A stretch of 20,000 nt of DNA, taken from Chromera velia (taxonomy: Eukaryota > Sar > Chromeraceae). The notes under the pieces were generated by a model. The model worked only from the letters and a program-made list of their open reading frames with translations. It was not told where the DNA came from and ran no database searches. Numbering within the stretch: position 1 is the first letter of the stretch; each line of letters begins with the position of its first letter. Positions 1 to 10,539 of this stretch are shown one piece after another. Position numbers and translations under genes: made by a program. The stretch is taken from the NCBI GenBank assembly GCA_018398765.1, contig JAHBMJ010001911.1, positions 1 through 20,000 of the forward strand. Direction: 5' to 3'.

Positions 1-1368
1 GATCCCCGATTTCAAGTGGGAGGGGTTCGGGGGCCTGGGCGAGTTCGGAATCTGTGGGAAGATGAAGAAACTCAAGTGAGCAGAAAAAGGCCGCGTGCCT
101 ACCCATTTCCTTTTGTCTCCTTCTTTCTCTGTACATTTCTGAAAGAGAGGGGAGTGCGAGTGGGATTGGCGACGCAGTGTGGATACATTCGAGGGTGCGG
201 TTCTGCTGTGACTGTCACAATGAATGTCTTCCCTTGATCTTCCTGAGATTGGTCAAGGAAGGGTACAAGGATCCCTCCCTATATTTTTGAGAGTGTGAAA
301 CAGTAAAAGGCTGCCTTGTAGCTTTCTGTACTACCTATGTGACTGTCGTGTTTTCCTTCTCGCGGTTGTGCTCTTTCCAACGCTTTGAGGGACATGGACA
401 TGCAATAAAAATAGTGAGACGCGCCATGCTCTTTCCCTGTGTACTTGTCTCCTTCCCCCCCGTTTCTTTCTTTTCTTGTTTACATGTATTCTTTCTTTGC
501 TCTTTGGTGCCCTTCACTGTGTACAAGAGGGGCGACACAGGAGTCTGTTTGCATGTGCACAGGGATGCCGAGAAACTGTATAGGGGTCGACAGCACGGCG
601 AAGCAGTGAAAATCCTCGAACCATTGAGTAAGGTTCGTTCGCATCGCCGGGACAGTTCTGTCTCTTCTTCTCTTCTCATCCTTTCCTCTCTTCTTGTCTT
701 CGTTCATCTGCGAGCCTCGCTGTCCCTCTTTCCTTCTTTTTTTCCTTTCTTCCTTGCTTGCTTCTACCTATCTCTTGCATTTTTTGACAAGTTGCTTCCA
801 GACTGATGGCTGAACTCATCTTTTCTACACTTTTTTTTTCAATATTTTTTTCACTGTTCCTCTGTTTTATTCTCGACCTTCTTTTCCCTCTCTTGATTTT
901 TCAATGCGCTATCATCTCAAAGATTCTTCGCTTGACTTGCTCAAAGTTTGTTTGCCACTGTCGCTCCTAGTTGATGCCCTCTTCTCATTCTCATACCGCC
1001 AATATCACCAAGTAGGTGAGCAACGATAAAAACCAAACGGTTGGACGGTATCAGTCAGCGAATGAATCATGTGTCACTCTCCACTCGCCACATTCTTGTG
1101 TCACCTTGAGGTGTGCAGGAATTTCCTCACAACCCGACGGTGCTGGTGATGCTGGCAGATGCAGAATTCGCTCAGAAGGAGGCCAACAGAGCCTGCGAGC
1201 TTTACCTGTGAGTCGATCAAATGCGCTCTTCTCCTCCATCTGGTGTGTGCATGCGCTGTGCGTGGACAAAGGGGGGAGTTCAGGGAGTGAAGCAGTTCCC
1301 CCCACTTTCTCGCCTTTTGATGGACTCCGTGTTGTGTGAGAGTGCGACTGTATGATTGCGTGTGTACG

Positions 1369-1401
<33 letters not shown>

Positions 1402-2710
1402 CTGTGTGTCTGTGCGTTCGTGCGTGTGTGGGGAGGTGAGGGAGGGGGGTTGAGGGTGCGTGTATGCCTTCATGTGGCGTGTGTCTGTCTCCGTTTGTCT
1501 AAGAGACTTCTTACATGTGAGAGATACAGCTGACTGAAGAGCCTGTGTACAAACGGTTTGCTTTCATCTTTCTGGGCGTCTTTTCCCGTGCCAGACTGTT
1601 TCTTTCAGTCGAACCTTCAAAAAAGCCAGACCAAAGAACCGAGTTTTCAACAAAGAATTTGAGCACCAATTACCGACAATTGTGTGTGCATGTACGCTCT
1701 TTCTCTCTCTCTCTCAGGCAAGCCCTGGAAGAGGCGCCAGACCACATCCCCGCCCTGAACGGCCTCGCGATTCTGGGCACAAAGACCGACCAGAGTCCCT
1801 TGTGGCAAGCCTGCAGGCGATGGGAGGATGAAGAGGAAGGGAGAAGAAACCAGGCGGAAGTTGCACAGGTCAAAAGCCAAACTTTTTTTTGTATTTCTCT
1901 TTTCGTCGAACTCTATCTGCGCCACAGCTAACCTGCCTGTCTGCCAACTCCATCTGTCAGCATATGTGGCACAAGGATTAACGACGGAAGCAAATCACCA
2001 TTTCGCCTGTATGTAGGTAGTGACAAGGGATTTAGAGGTGCCTTAGAGCACTGTCGCCGTTTTGTATGATAGAGGTCGCCCCCCGCAAACGGCAGTGTCT
2101 ACATATCTCTGTATTTATATGTGCACGTGCGGTTTCTTTCTCTCTCTACCTCTGTCTTTTTTGTTTCTTACTTTCTCCTCGTCGAAACCAGAATGTCTGT
2201 CTGGGTCCCCATCTTCTGACTCTCGTTCATTCCTCGCTTTCCTCTTTTTGATCTCAGACTTCTGAGCGGGAGTTAGGACACAAGGCTAAGTGTCTTCTGG
2301 AGGACATGGAGGTCGCGCTGCTTCTTGCAGTCGCGGCAGAAGGCGCCGACACCGCGTACCCACTCGCCAACCTCGCATGCCGATTCATAGACTTGGCCCC
2401 CCTCCCTATCGCAGCCAGAGCTCCAATGCCACCCCGGTCGTGGGCGTCTCCGAGAAGCACTATCGAGGCAGGTGCACGGATGATTGCGGTGGAGTCAGTG
2501 CGCTCTCGGGTCTTGAAGGGGCTTCGTTGGATGGTCCTGTGCGAAGAGTGGGCAGAGGTGCGTGGGGAGAGGGAAGAGAAGGAAAGGAAACAACAGAGAG
2601 CGCTTTCGTTTCTTCAGTTAGGATTGTGAAAGCATGACGCTCGCTTTTCTGACTTTTTTCAAATGACTCGCTCGGTGTCTTCGCCTGTCACCCGGTTTCT
2701 CTCTTTCTCT

Positions 2711-2742
<32 letters not shown>

Positions 2743-2867
2743 CTTCTCTCTTCTGTCTGTCTGTCTGTCTGTCTGTCTGTTCATGAAGAAAAGAAGGGAG
2801 AAGAAGAAACATATAGTCTGTCTGTCTCTCTCTCTCTCTCTCTCCCCTTCTCTCTCTCCTTCTCTCT

Positions 2868-2899
<32 letters not shown>

Positions 2900-2908
2900 C
2901 TTCTCTCT

Positions 2909-2952
<44 letters not shown>

Positions 2953-3061
2953 TCTCTCTTCTGTCTCTCTCTCTCTCTCTCTCCCTCTCCCTTTCTTTCT
3001 CTTTTTCTTTCTCTTTCTGTCTCTCTCTCTCTCTCTCTCTCTACCTCCCTTTCTTTCTCTT

Positions 3062-3137
<76 letters not shown>

Positions 3138-3799
3138 CGCGCGTGTGTGTGTGTCTGTCTGTCTCTCGCTCGCTCACTTGCTCTGAGTACTCTTCTTTGA
3201 TGGTTCCTCTGAGTGAATTGGACTTCTCAAACAAAAAAACAACAGCCAGAAAAAAAAAACAAGAACCAGAGACCTGCGCTCTCGATTTGCATGTGCGACA
3301 GAAAAACAAAACGAGACAAAGGACTGCAAACCGAAGCTCCATCCTGCTTTGCTTGTTTTGCCACCTACGCGTTCCTCTGCATGGCTGCAGATTCGAAGAG
3401 AAAATTTTGTTGGCGGTGTATCTGTTGAATTCGTGAGGGCGGTGCTTGAAAGGCCTCTCCCTGGCTGGGCTTGCGCTTCTCGGGTGGACGAGAAAGACGA
3501 AAGCAAACAGCCACAAACGGGCACGAATGGGGAAGCAAACTCCACTCTGCCGTCTCCCTCTCCTTCCTCTTCTTCCTCCACCGCATCCGCTTCCGCTTCC
3601 TCTTCCTCGCACCCCCCACGTCAAGAGAAAGACATCTCGACCGCTGCTGCACCCCTTCTCCAGACGTTCATGGGAAGGCCCTTGCCTCAGAGGGTCCACA
3701 GAGAGGCCTCCCGCATGTGGGCACTGGCAGAGGCGCTCGCATTGCGCGCTGTGACACAGAACCCCCACCTCCTTCACGTGCGCACCGCCCTGGTGGGTT

Positions 3800-3845
<46 letters not shown>

Positions 3846-5396
3846 GAGAGAGAGAGAGTATGTGTGTGTGCATCTGTCCATGCGCGCGCTTGTTTCTATG
3901 TTCTCCGAGTTTCTGTTTGGACAGCTTCTCCCCCGAAGCCAATTGAAGGACGAAGGAGGGAGATTGAGGCTGGAAGGAAACACGACAATGAATGAGCCAG
4001 GAGGAAGTAAGAGAGAGCCCAGAGGAAGTGAAGAGGGAAAAGGGGGGAGAATTCATCGGGAAAAAAAGAGAGAGAAAAGGTAAGGAGCGAGCAGGGAGAG
4101 AGAGGGGAGCAGCACAGGAGAAAACAGCTCTACCACTGGCTCAAAGTTGAGAGGCACAACTTCGGTGAGGGGCTCAAGCAAATGCATCGTGAGACAATTG
4201 GGTTGAAAAACTTGAGGGATCCAACCAAAAAAAAAAAGACAGACAGAAAGACAGAAATGTGGATGGAAACACTTTGATCGAAAATGGATGGCCACACAAT
4301 TCTGCAGGGTTACCTCTACGAAAAGCTTGGTTGCTTCGCGGAAAGCACCAGGTTGGTTTTCTCTTTTTTTCTTCTTTCCATGTGCATTTGCGGATGCGCC
4401 ATTGAACCCTTCTCGTGCGAGGTGAGCAAAGTAGGCCTAGGAGCAGGGGACAGGCAGAGGGTGAAAAGCTGGGAAAGAAAGTGAGGGCGATTGAATCCCT
4501 TCGATGCCGTATAAGAAACTGCTGTGACGTTTCTTTTCCTGGGTTTTCTGTCCTTGTTACTTGCTTTCGTTTGAAAGGGATTGTCTTGTCCGATGTCGAC
4601 GTGATTTTTTGCGTGGGTTCTTCCATCCCTGCTTCTCTGGTAAACACTCTATCTGTTTTGTCTGATTTTCCCCCAGCCGTGGGCAGTCTAGTTTTTCATT
4701 CTAAAAAGCCTGTGCCTGGTGCAAATTGTTCTTTCGCGAGTGTGTCACCCGCGTTACATAGAGGATGTGTTGATGATTGGGAAGGGAAGAAGGGGCCTGC
4801 AGGGACTACTCTTTTGCGTTCACTTGGCTGGCTTGCTGCCTTCCTGCAGAACGTTTCTCCGCCAACTGGAAGTTCATCCGAATGACACAACAGCCAGGTG
4901 CGCCTGCTGAGATTCAGTACTTTGAACTCCTGATCTTCATTCAAAGGAATTCAAGTGTGTCCCGGAAAGATTAGAGACACGGAAAGAAGCTGTGAAGCTC
5001 GAGTGATGAACTAAGTAGTCAGTTCGGGGTCAGATGGCGCAGGCAGGTGCGAGGATACTACTCAAAATGAAGGAATCGTGAAGAGGGAGCGAAATTTCCC
5101 ACTGTTTCAATTCTCGTTTCTGCCGTATATCTGTCCTTCTCCTTCTCTCCCCGCTTTCCTGCGTTGCGGGTGCGGGGGGGGTGCGGGCTGCAGGACTTTT
5201 GTTTGAATCGTACACGTTTTCCGCACACATCGCGCGTGCAAGGAACACAGTTTCGCCTGGTCGGTGGGGTTCCCCTGATTCCATCTCTGCAGGGCCATTC
5301 TGATTCATCTGGTGATCAGACAGCTGCCCCAAATTTATGAGCTGATGGACGACGTGCCGGGGCTCCGAGCGTTCATGGAGAACACGGTCGGTCGGG

Positions 5397-5435
<39 letters not shown>

Positions 5436-6877
5436 TGTGTGTGTGCTCTGCATCCTCCGTCTCTGTGTCCGTCGGTGTACATGTGTGCATGCATATTTAA
5501 TGAGGAGGGAAAAAACGACAGAGCGGCCTTTCTGATGGATAATTTGGCGTATGGTGTGGATCCTTTGAGAAGTTAAATGGAAAGATCGAGTGTCTGTCCG
5601 TGGCCACCTGTTAAGACATCCATCCATTTTTGCTGGAGTTTACTTCGCAACGGATCGATCTTGCATGTACCGTGTATAGGCAAAAGCGAATGAAGGAATG
5701 TAAACAAGCCGCGAACTGCCTTCCTTCTCAACCTCCTCCCTTTCCGCTCCACTCTAATTGTATGCGCTTGTGTGTGTTGCCTTTGATCGAGGCTGTCTGT
5801 AGGGGTATCGTGCGCTTTTTTCATGTTGCCATTAATTCGTCCATTGACGTGCATGTAGCAGGGCATGGAGGGCCAACAAGAGGCCATCAGTTTGTTCCTT
5901 GCGGAAACCGCCCAAATCGCCAGCACGAGAAGGTCTCAAGGTGCCGCAGAAGGTGCTTCTTCCTCTCCCTCGCACCTCTTCGAATTTCCTCTGGAGGATT
6001 TTCCCGGAGGGCTGAGGAGTGCTGGCTGGTTCCACTTTGACGACAGGAGGTCTGACAGGCAGCCTGAGGGGTTTGGAGGAGGAAGTGGAGAAACCGGTGA
6101 GGGTCCCGATCGGGGAAGTGGGAGGCCGTCTCTTAGACCGGCCACTCCTGAAAGGAGAGCCATCGGTGAGTGTGTTGCAGGGAGAAATGAAGAGGGTGCT
6201 CCCTGTTCCTGTCAAGCTTTTCTGAAAGGGAGGGCTATCCATGAGTGAGGACAGAGTTAGAGAAAAAGCCTGAGAACAATCAGAAGGGAGCGTTCTTGAC
6301 CGGGTTCATGAAAATTGTGTCAAGTCAGTTGTGCCCTCGAAGAAGTGTTTTTGCACCTCGTAAAACTTGTTAGCGTTGTGCATCAGCGTAGGGAGTGTTG
6401 ATTGTGCTCTGCCTGTTGTCCTCCCAACTGCTCACGTCCTTCCTTGACGCGCCTCTGCGGACTCTCCTCCGTCTTGCAGCGCGGCTCTATTTTGATGGTG
6501 GGGGAGCCGAAAGAGGCGGCTCAGTTGCCAGCCAGGAACCAGTGCAGCCGGACCTGAATCACATGCTTGAAAATGACAACGAGGAAGACGAAGAGGAAGA
6601 AGAGGTTATTGAGCTCGACAGGGGACAAGAAGAGGAAAGAGAAGCAGAGCGCAGAGAGGACATGCAACCCCCAGAGGTGGGTCCGGGGTCGCTCAGTGGG
6701 GGTGGAGGGGATGGATCACTTGGAGTATCCCAACGTGACAGAGGCGACGACAGGAGGAGCGACGCGTCTTCCTCCTCTGATCCCCGGGACGCTGCAGAGA
6801 ATGAACAGCTGGATGCCATGCTTGAAGACATCCTGGCAGGGACGAGGGAAAGGTACCGTAGGAGCCAGGGGCGTTGA
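1..6877 (+). CDS. TPR-type helical repeat protein, 11 exons, 5' end outside window
   Basis: Exons read as 1-75, 563-632, 1119-1207, 1718-1868, 2258-2557, 3391-3792, 4308-4351, 4850-4897, 5293-5386, 5862-6096 and 6480-6877. All are bounded by GT and AG with agreeing phases, giving 634 codons from base 2 and then TGA. The first exon is open at the window edge, so the true start lies upstream. TPR-like helix pairs are visible at about residues 26-48 (DAEKLYRGRQHGEAVKILEP), 53-87 (NPTVLVMLADAEF, then a paired QALEEAPDHIPALNGLAIL) and 345-393 (GYLYEKLGCFAESTR, then TFLRQLEVHPND). These show the alternating small and aromatic residues and the closing proline of the fold. A Ser/Ala/Pro-rich linker follows residue 260, and the last exon has a run of Asp and Glu, then Ser/Arg/Asp-rich sequence. 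A protein-protein scaffold is inferred. The exact family, including any APC/C-type TPR subunit, is not established. Confidence 0.8.
1376..1401 (+). repeat. (GT)n microsatellite in intron 3
   Basis: An uninterrupted GT run lies inside the 1208-1717 intron of the TPR gene and continues into degenerate TG-rich sequence to about 1490. The GT strand is the coding strand, as in the other runs in this gene. Confidence 0.9.
2692..3097 (+). repeat. (CT)n / (TCTG)n polypyrimidine tract in intron 5
   Basis: About 400 bases are nearly pure pyrimidine on the coding strand: long TC runs with (CTGT)n blocks near 2755-2780 and 2815-2830. One short purine-rich interruption occurs at 2782-2812. The tract fills much of the largest intron (2558-3390). 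It also creates a long false reading frame of Arg/Glu repeats on the minus strand. Confidence 0.95.
3098..3160 (+). repeat. (GT)n(GC)n(GT)n alternating purine-pyrimidine tract
   Basis: Strict purine-pyrimidine alternation runs from about 3099 to 3154: GT repeats, then a central GC run at about 3129-3143, then GT again. It abuts the polypyrimidine tract directly. Such sequence is a classic Z-DNA former. Confidence 0.9.
3802..3858 (+). repeat. (GT)n followed by (AG)n just after a splice donor
   Basis: A pure GT run of about 39 bases begins nine bases after the exon 6 donor at 3793 and switches to an AG run at about 3843-3858. It lies within the 3793-4307 intron. Confidence 0.9.
5401..5445 (+). 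repeat. (GT)n microsatellite after exon 9 donor
   Basis: A GT run with one TA interruption begins 14 bases after the GTCGGT donor at 5387, inside the 5387-5861 intron. Confidence 0.9.
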
Positions 6878-6936
6878 GCTAGGCGTTGAGGTGCTTGACT
6901 GCAAAGAGAAAAGTATGTGAGAAATGTCAAAGTGAA

Positions 6937-6992
6937 AATCCGGCCCCGGATTATCCGCCGTAATATCCGGGCTAGTATCCGGGCCTAAATTC
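6937..6992. repeat. GC-rich palindrome and ATCCGG repeats at edge of AT-rich island
   Basis: Bases 6937-6952 form a perfect 7-bp inverted repeat (AATCCGG, two C, CCGGATT). Further ATCCGSS units follow at roughly 12-15 base spacing to about 6990. The block lies 60 bases after the TPR gene's stop codon. A role in transcript end formation or a repeat-element edge are both possible. Confidence 0.6.
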
Positions 6993-7263
6993 AGGTCAAA
7001 GCTTCAGTGACTGAAAAGCCGCTGCAGTTCTCTGTCACATCTTAAGATAATTGTGCTGTTAATGCTAGTTTTAATGCAGCTAATTTAAGTTAAATGATAT
7101 TTAGATTAGATTAGATTGCCCAACTTAAAAATCTACTTAAAAATGTGATACCTAAATTTTGCTGCGGGGAAGGGGGGATGGGGATTCGCCCTAAATGGAT
7201 TTCAATTATTTATTGATTTTAACTTAAAACTTGTAATTATTAAAATTTATATCTGCGATATTA
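6993..7263. other. AT-rich intergenic island
   Basis: Strongly AT-rich sequence rich in TTAA, with a short (GATTA)3 run near 7105. No coding frame or RNA gene is visible. A G-rich stretch at 7165-7185 interrupts it. Confidence 0.6.
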
Positions 7264-7555
7264 ATCATACTGAATGAATGAATGAGTTAGGTTAAAGCCG
7301 GTGAGCGACCCCTTAAGCTCTGGCCAACCTGGCATGTCATGCAGAAATTCGTTACGCAACCTAGGTTCCATGGGGCATTTGAAGGCTTGCAAGACTAGGC
7401 GGCCCCTTCGCTTTAGTCTTAAGCACACACGCCGGACGGAGGTGCCCCGGTCCTTGAAAAAGATAAAACCTGTATATAACATACAATAGACAACCCTCCG
7501 ACCGGTTTTCTCCTCCACAAGAGCAGGATGCCCGATGGCACGATTTGTTTGGAAC
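7264..7555 (-). CDS. Possible 3' exon, unknown protein
   Basis: On the minus strand an open frame of about 97 codons begins after a TATAG at 7556-7560 that could serve as a splice acceptor. It is rich in Arg and Lys and ends at TAA. A strong donor (GTAAGT) lies upstream at 7657, suggesting an intron of about 100 nt. Which upstream exon it would join is unclear, and phases to 7900-8733 were not resolved. No family is recognised, and this may be non-coding. Confidence 0.25.
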
Positions 7556-7899
7556 CTATAGAGGGACGAAAACAAAAAAAGATGCACCTTCTCTATCCAA
7601 AGCCCCCTTTCCACCCATTACCTCACTTTCACTTGTTTCAAGAGCTAGTAAACTTACTGTCTGAAGTAATCTCAGACCTGAAACCCGAGCCCCCTTGACT
7701 GAAGCAGTAAAAAAAACTATAGAAAGAAAACGGCATGATAAGAGAGTTACCAACCTTCTTCTCCTACCTGCCTCTCCTGTCCCCATTCAGACTTCTCTTC
7801 CCCTTTCCATCCGGCATCAGGTCCTTTGTGTTTCTTCTTACCTCCACTTTTTCCTCCTCCTGTCTAGTTTGAACCTGTCAGATCGTTCTTCAAGGCGGT

Positions 7900-8733
7900 T
7901 TATGGCGCGTTGGCCTCCCGTTTTCCCCCAGGAGGCCTCGCAACCAATGGTGTTATGACACTCCCTGCCGCTGGAACTTGTGATTTCGAAGATTTAGCTG
8001 CAGCCGCAGGGTAAGGGATTGAAGGGTTGGGTTGGTTCCTATCCCTATGTTGGACTGCTGTGGGTCTGGTAGCCTTGGGGGCTGGAGGCGGGTATGCGGT
8101 GCTGCTGCTCTTCGAAGGTGGCATGATGCGGTCAGATTTTGGTGTAGAGAGTAACGATGGCACACCATGGAGAGCGGGATGCCCTTCAGAGGGGGGGGCA
8201 GGGGACCAAGCGGTTAGACTTGCCTCGGCGGCTTGGTTAAGGGGTTGGAAAGGGGGCAGTGCAGTCATGTAAAGGCGGCGCTCTCTAGCTTCCATCAGCT
8301 GGGCGCGTGTTTTGGCCCTTCTGACGATGAAGGAAACGGAAAAGTTGTCAACCACCAAGTCGCAGTAGAACCCAGCCGGCTGGAAAATGGAAGAAAAGTT
8401 CTCTGCATGTCTTTTGTCGATGAAACCGATCTCACAGCCGCTGGGAAAGGAGTAGAAAGAGCAAATATCAAGGAAAGGGTCAAAAAGTGCAAACTTCCCC
8501 TTGGCGTTACCGATCCTGGTCATCACCTGCCAAAACAGAGAGGAACAGTCAGTGAAAAGTACCTGGTCATGAGCACGATGTGAGGCCAGTTCACGACTAT
8601 GGTTTGGGTCAAAGCCGAGGAGGACCCTCTTGCATACGTTTTCGTTCGTTCTTTGTTTCTTCACTAAACGGTCACGGTTGAAAGAAGACTTCAAAGAATC
8701 AAGGTCTTTCCGAGGAGAGACGTTCACATCTTT
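7900..8733 (-). CDS. Hypothetical protein with Pro/Ala-rich C-terminal half, doubtful gene model
   Basis: An open frame of about 277 codons starts just after a plausible acceptor (GTCGTCTCAG) at 8734. The frame begins with GTG rather than ATG at 8727, so an upstream exon is likely. The N-terminal half looks globular and contains an FDPFLDICSFYSF segment followed by GCEIGFIDKRHAENF, which faintly resembles the end of a WH1/EVH1 domain. The C-terminal half is rich in Pro, Ser and Ala. Bases 8527-8562 have every mark of a 36-nt intron (GTACTT start, pyrimidine tract, GGCAG end) but are also open in frame. A second frame, 7965 down to 7840, ends at a GTAAGA donor, so the 3' end may be spliced. 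Upstream, the same frame continues to about 8845, past a TAA at 8744-8746, through a coiled-coil-like stretch. It could be a gene, a decayed gene or part of a mobile element. Confidence 0.4.
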   Translation of the reverse strand, partial: KDVNVSPRKDLDSLKSSFNRDRLVKKQRTNENVCKRVLLGFDPNHSRELASHRAHDQVLFTDCSSLFWQVMTRIGNAKGKFALFDPFLDICSFYSFPSGCEIGFIDKRHAENFSSIFQPAGFYCDLVVDNFSVSFIVRRAKTRAQLMEARERRLYMTALPPFQPLNQAAEASLTAWSPAPPSEGHPALHGVPSLLSTPKSDRIMPPSKSSSTAYPPPAPKATRPTAVQHRDRNQPNPSIPYPAAAAKSSKSQVPAAGSVITPLVARPPGGKREANAP

Positions 8734-8846
8734 CTGAGACGACAGTTAAGCAATCGCCGTCTCCATCTTTTTTTTGACTTCAGACACGCTCCCTTCAAGA
8801 GGGCCGAGGCGCTCATCACAAACTCCGATACTGCTGTCAGCTGCAA

Positions 8847-9168
8847 AAGCTAGGCTGTTACAGTGCTAATAGCCTGCTACACTCTTCATGCATTAAAGAC
8901 TAAGAATTTAAAGTTAATTGATCAAACTGTCATCAATAGTTCTTTATTTACATTTATTTACACAATTTTACAGCTAGAATCAGACGTCAGATCTACATTA
9001 ATATAAATACTAGCATAAATAATTGTACGTTGCCACCAAACGCTAGAAACTTAGAAATATAGGCTGGTGGTGATAGCATATGATGATAATGATAATGATA
9101 ATAAACTTTAGCATACATTAGGACTGCACATATAGCCTGAGACCCCCCGCTTCTTTCATAAATTCAAA
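8847..9168. other. AT-rich intergenic island
   Basis: AT-rich sequence with scattered CTAG sites and a short (GATAAT)n run at about 9079-9107. No supported gene is seen. Confidence 0.6.
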
Positions 9169-9310
9169 ATTTTGGATATATTTACACCGTCCACATGAGG
9201 GTTACGATGGGGGTCTGTGAGGGGTTTACGGATTACGGCTTTTTTCGTTACGGTTTTTCTGTAACTTGGCGCCGAAGGCGCCAATTTTTTAGTACGGAAA
9301 AACCGTAATT
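9169..9310 (+). repeat. Foldback repeat copy R1
   Basis: The unit begins with GGATATATTTACACCG and ends in a large imperfect palindrome at 9248-9308. The outer arms are TTACGGTTTTTC and its complement. The core is a perfect 8-bp stem, TTGGCGCC and GGCGCCAA, closed by a GAA loop (9266-9284). A diverged copy lies in opposite orientation at about 10885-11025. This resembles a foldback or MITE-type element. The short minus-strand frame across it is not a gene. Confidence 0.65.
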
Positions 9311-9393
9311 GGGGCGTTGTGGGGCCAACAGAGGGCCCCGGCATAGAAATCTCGCGCGGCTCTTCATGCAGTGAATGCATCCTGCATGCAATT

Positions 9394-9449
9394 CAATCAT
9401 TCAATCATATGTATATGCATGCATGCATGCTTATATAAGTGAATGATTG
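9394..9449. repeat. Inverted repeat around (GCAT)n
   Basis: Perfect 9-bp arms CAATCATTC (9394-9402) and GAATGATTG (9441-9449) enclose a GCAT repeat at about 9414-9430 and a TATATAA. The right arm overlaps the ATG of the candidate small gene at 9443. Confidence 0.6.
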
Positions 9450-9695
9450 CATTGACTCCAAGACCGGTAAGCTAAAGGAGCCGATTAACCATTGCCAACC
9501 GATGAGGTGCGATCTTGTTAAGCTGCTGTTAATCTTTTGACGCAGGAATCGCCGCGACCCGCATACACGCCTTCAGACAGAGAAAGCGTGCTGGAGGCGG
9601 AGATAGACGGGAGAAACGTGCTTGTGCCTGTCTGTGCCTGGCTGTTCTCGCTTGTCGCTGTGTCTGCGTGCCTGACTGCCTGCCTGACAAAATGA
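9443..9695 (+). CDS. Candidate two-exon small membrane protein
   Basis: ATG at 9443 opens eight codons to a GTAAGC donor at 9467. After a 79-nt intron ending in GACGCAG, a second exon (9546-9695) continues in phase for 49 codons to TGA, giving 57 residues. The second exon reads as a charged segment (DRESVLEAEIDGRN) and then a hydrophobic stretch (about residues 37-54) that could span a membrane. No family is recognised. It may instead splice within exon 2 toward the exon at 10540. The support is only splice signals, phase and composition, so this is tentative. Confidence 0.3.
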
Positions 9696-9716
9696 CTCTC
9701 TGCGAAGGTCAGAAGG

Positions 9717-10085
9717 GGTGAATGAATGAATGAATGAATGGATAGATGGATCGAGATGGATAGATGGGTGACTGAATGTCGAAAGGAGTGAATGAGTGAG
9801 TGAATGAGTGAGTGAGTGAGTGAGTGTCACTGAGTGAGCATCGAGTGAGTGCAGGTAAATGTGAGAGTGAGTGACTGAGTGGATGAGTGAGTGGAAGTGG
9901 GTGAAAGAACGAGTGAGTGCGAATGGGTGAGTGAATGAATAAGTAAATGGATGAGTGAGTGAAGGTGGTGTGGGAGGGAGTGAGTCAATGAGGGAGTGAG
10001 GCTGGGTGGGTGAGTCGCTGAGTGAGTGAGAGAAAGAGGGCGTCAGTGAATGAGAGAGTGGGTAAATGAATGAATGATGAATGAA
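9717..10085. repeat. Degenerate GAGT/GAAT minisatellite
   Basis: About 370 bases of 4-bp-based units (GAAT, GAGT, GGAT variants). The longest clean run, GTGAGTGAGTGAGTGAGT, is near 9810-9828. The array removes stop codons on the minus strand and so produces a false 282-codon frame rich in His, Ser, Thr and Leu. Confidence 0.9.
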
Positions 10086-10431
10086 TGCCGCACAGTTCGA
10101 GCGAGAGTTTGCCAGAGTTTGCCAAGTATATAAAGGCTTAGCGCGTGCGTCGGTGGGTTGGGATGGATGGACGCATTCTCTGTATCTGTGCCGGTCTGTG
10201 CGTAAATGTGTTTGTGTGTGTGCGTGAATGTATAATTCAGTGGCACTAATAGTATGTATCTGCATTTCCATGCTCAGTAGTGTGAAAGCAGACGCGTCTG
10301 AGGTCACAGCAAGAGATGCCAACAACCTTGTGGTCTGCAGATGTGTCACTTCTATGCGATGCAACACCATTTCTCTTCCATACCTGCTTTCTCTTCTAAG
10401 AGTCTTCTTTAACATTTCCAAACAATGTTTG

Positions 10432-10445
10432 GTGTGTGTGTGTGT

Positions 10446-10485
<40 letters not shown>
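10432..10485 (+). repeat. (GT)n microsatellite
   Basis: A GT run of about 54 bases with a single TA interruption. It precedes a CTGCAG acceptor-like site by about 55 bases. Confidence 0.9.
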
Positions 10486-10487
<2 letters not shown>

Positions 10488-10539
10488 CTGTGTGTATCTG
10501 TGTGTGTTGCGAACTGTACCGTCTCTTTACGAACTGCAG

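Noticed and set aside
335-806. Overlapping open frames on both strands at 335-806
   Set aside because: They lie mainly in introns 1 and 2 of the TPR gene; only 563-632 fits the phase and TPR pattern as exon.
2659-4056. 465-codon minus-strand open frame rich in Arg and Glu
   Set aside because: It is the complement of the (CT)n and (GT)n tracts, which lack stop codons; it also overlaps well-supported exons of the TPR gene.
9573-10421. 282-codon minus-strand open frame rich in His, Ser and Thr
   Set aside because: Its sequence follows the 4-bp GAGT/GAAT minisatellite; no domain is seen and the repetitive composition explains the openness.
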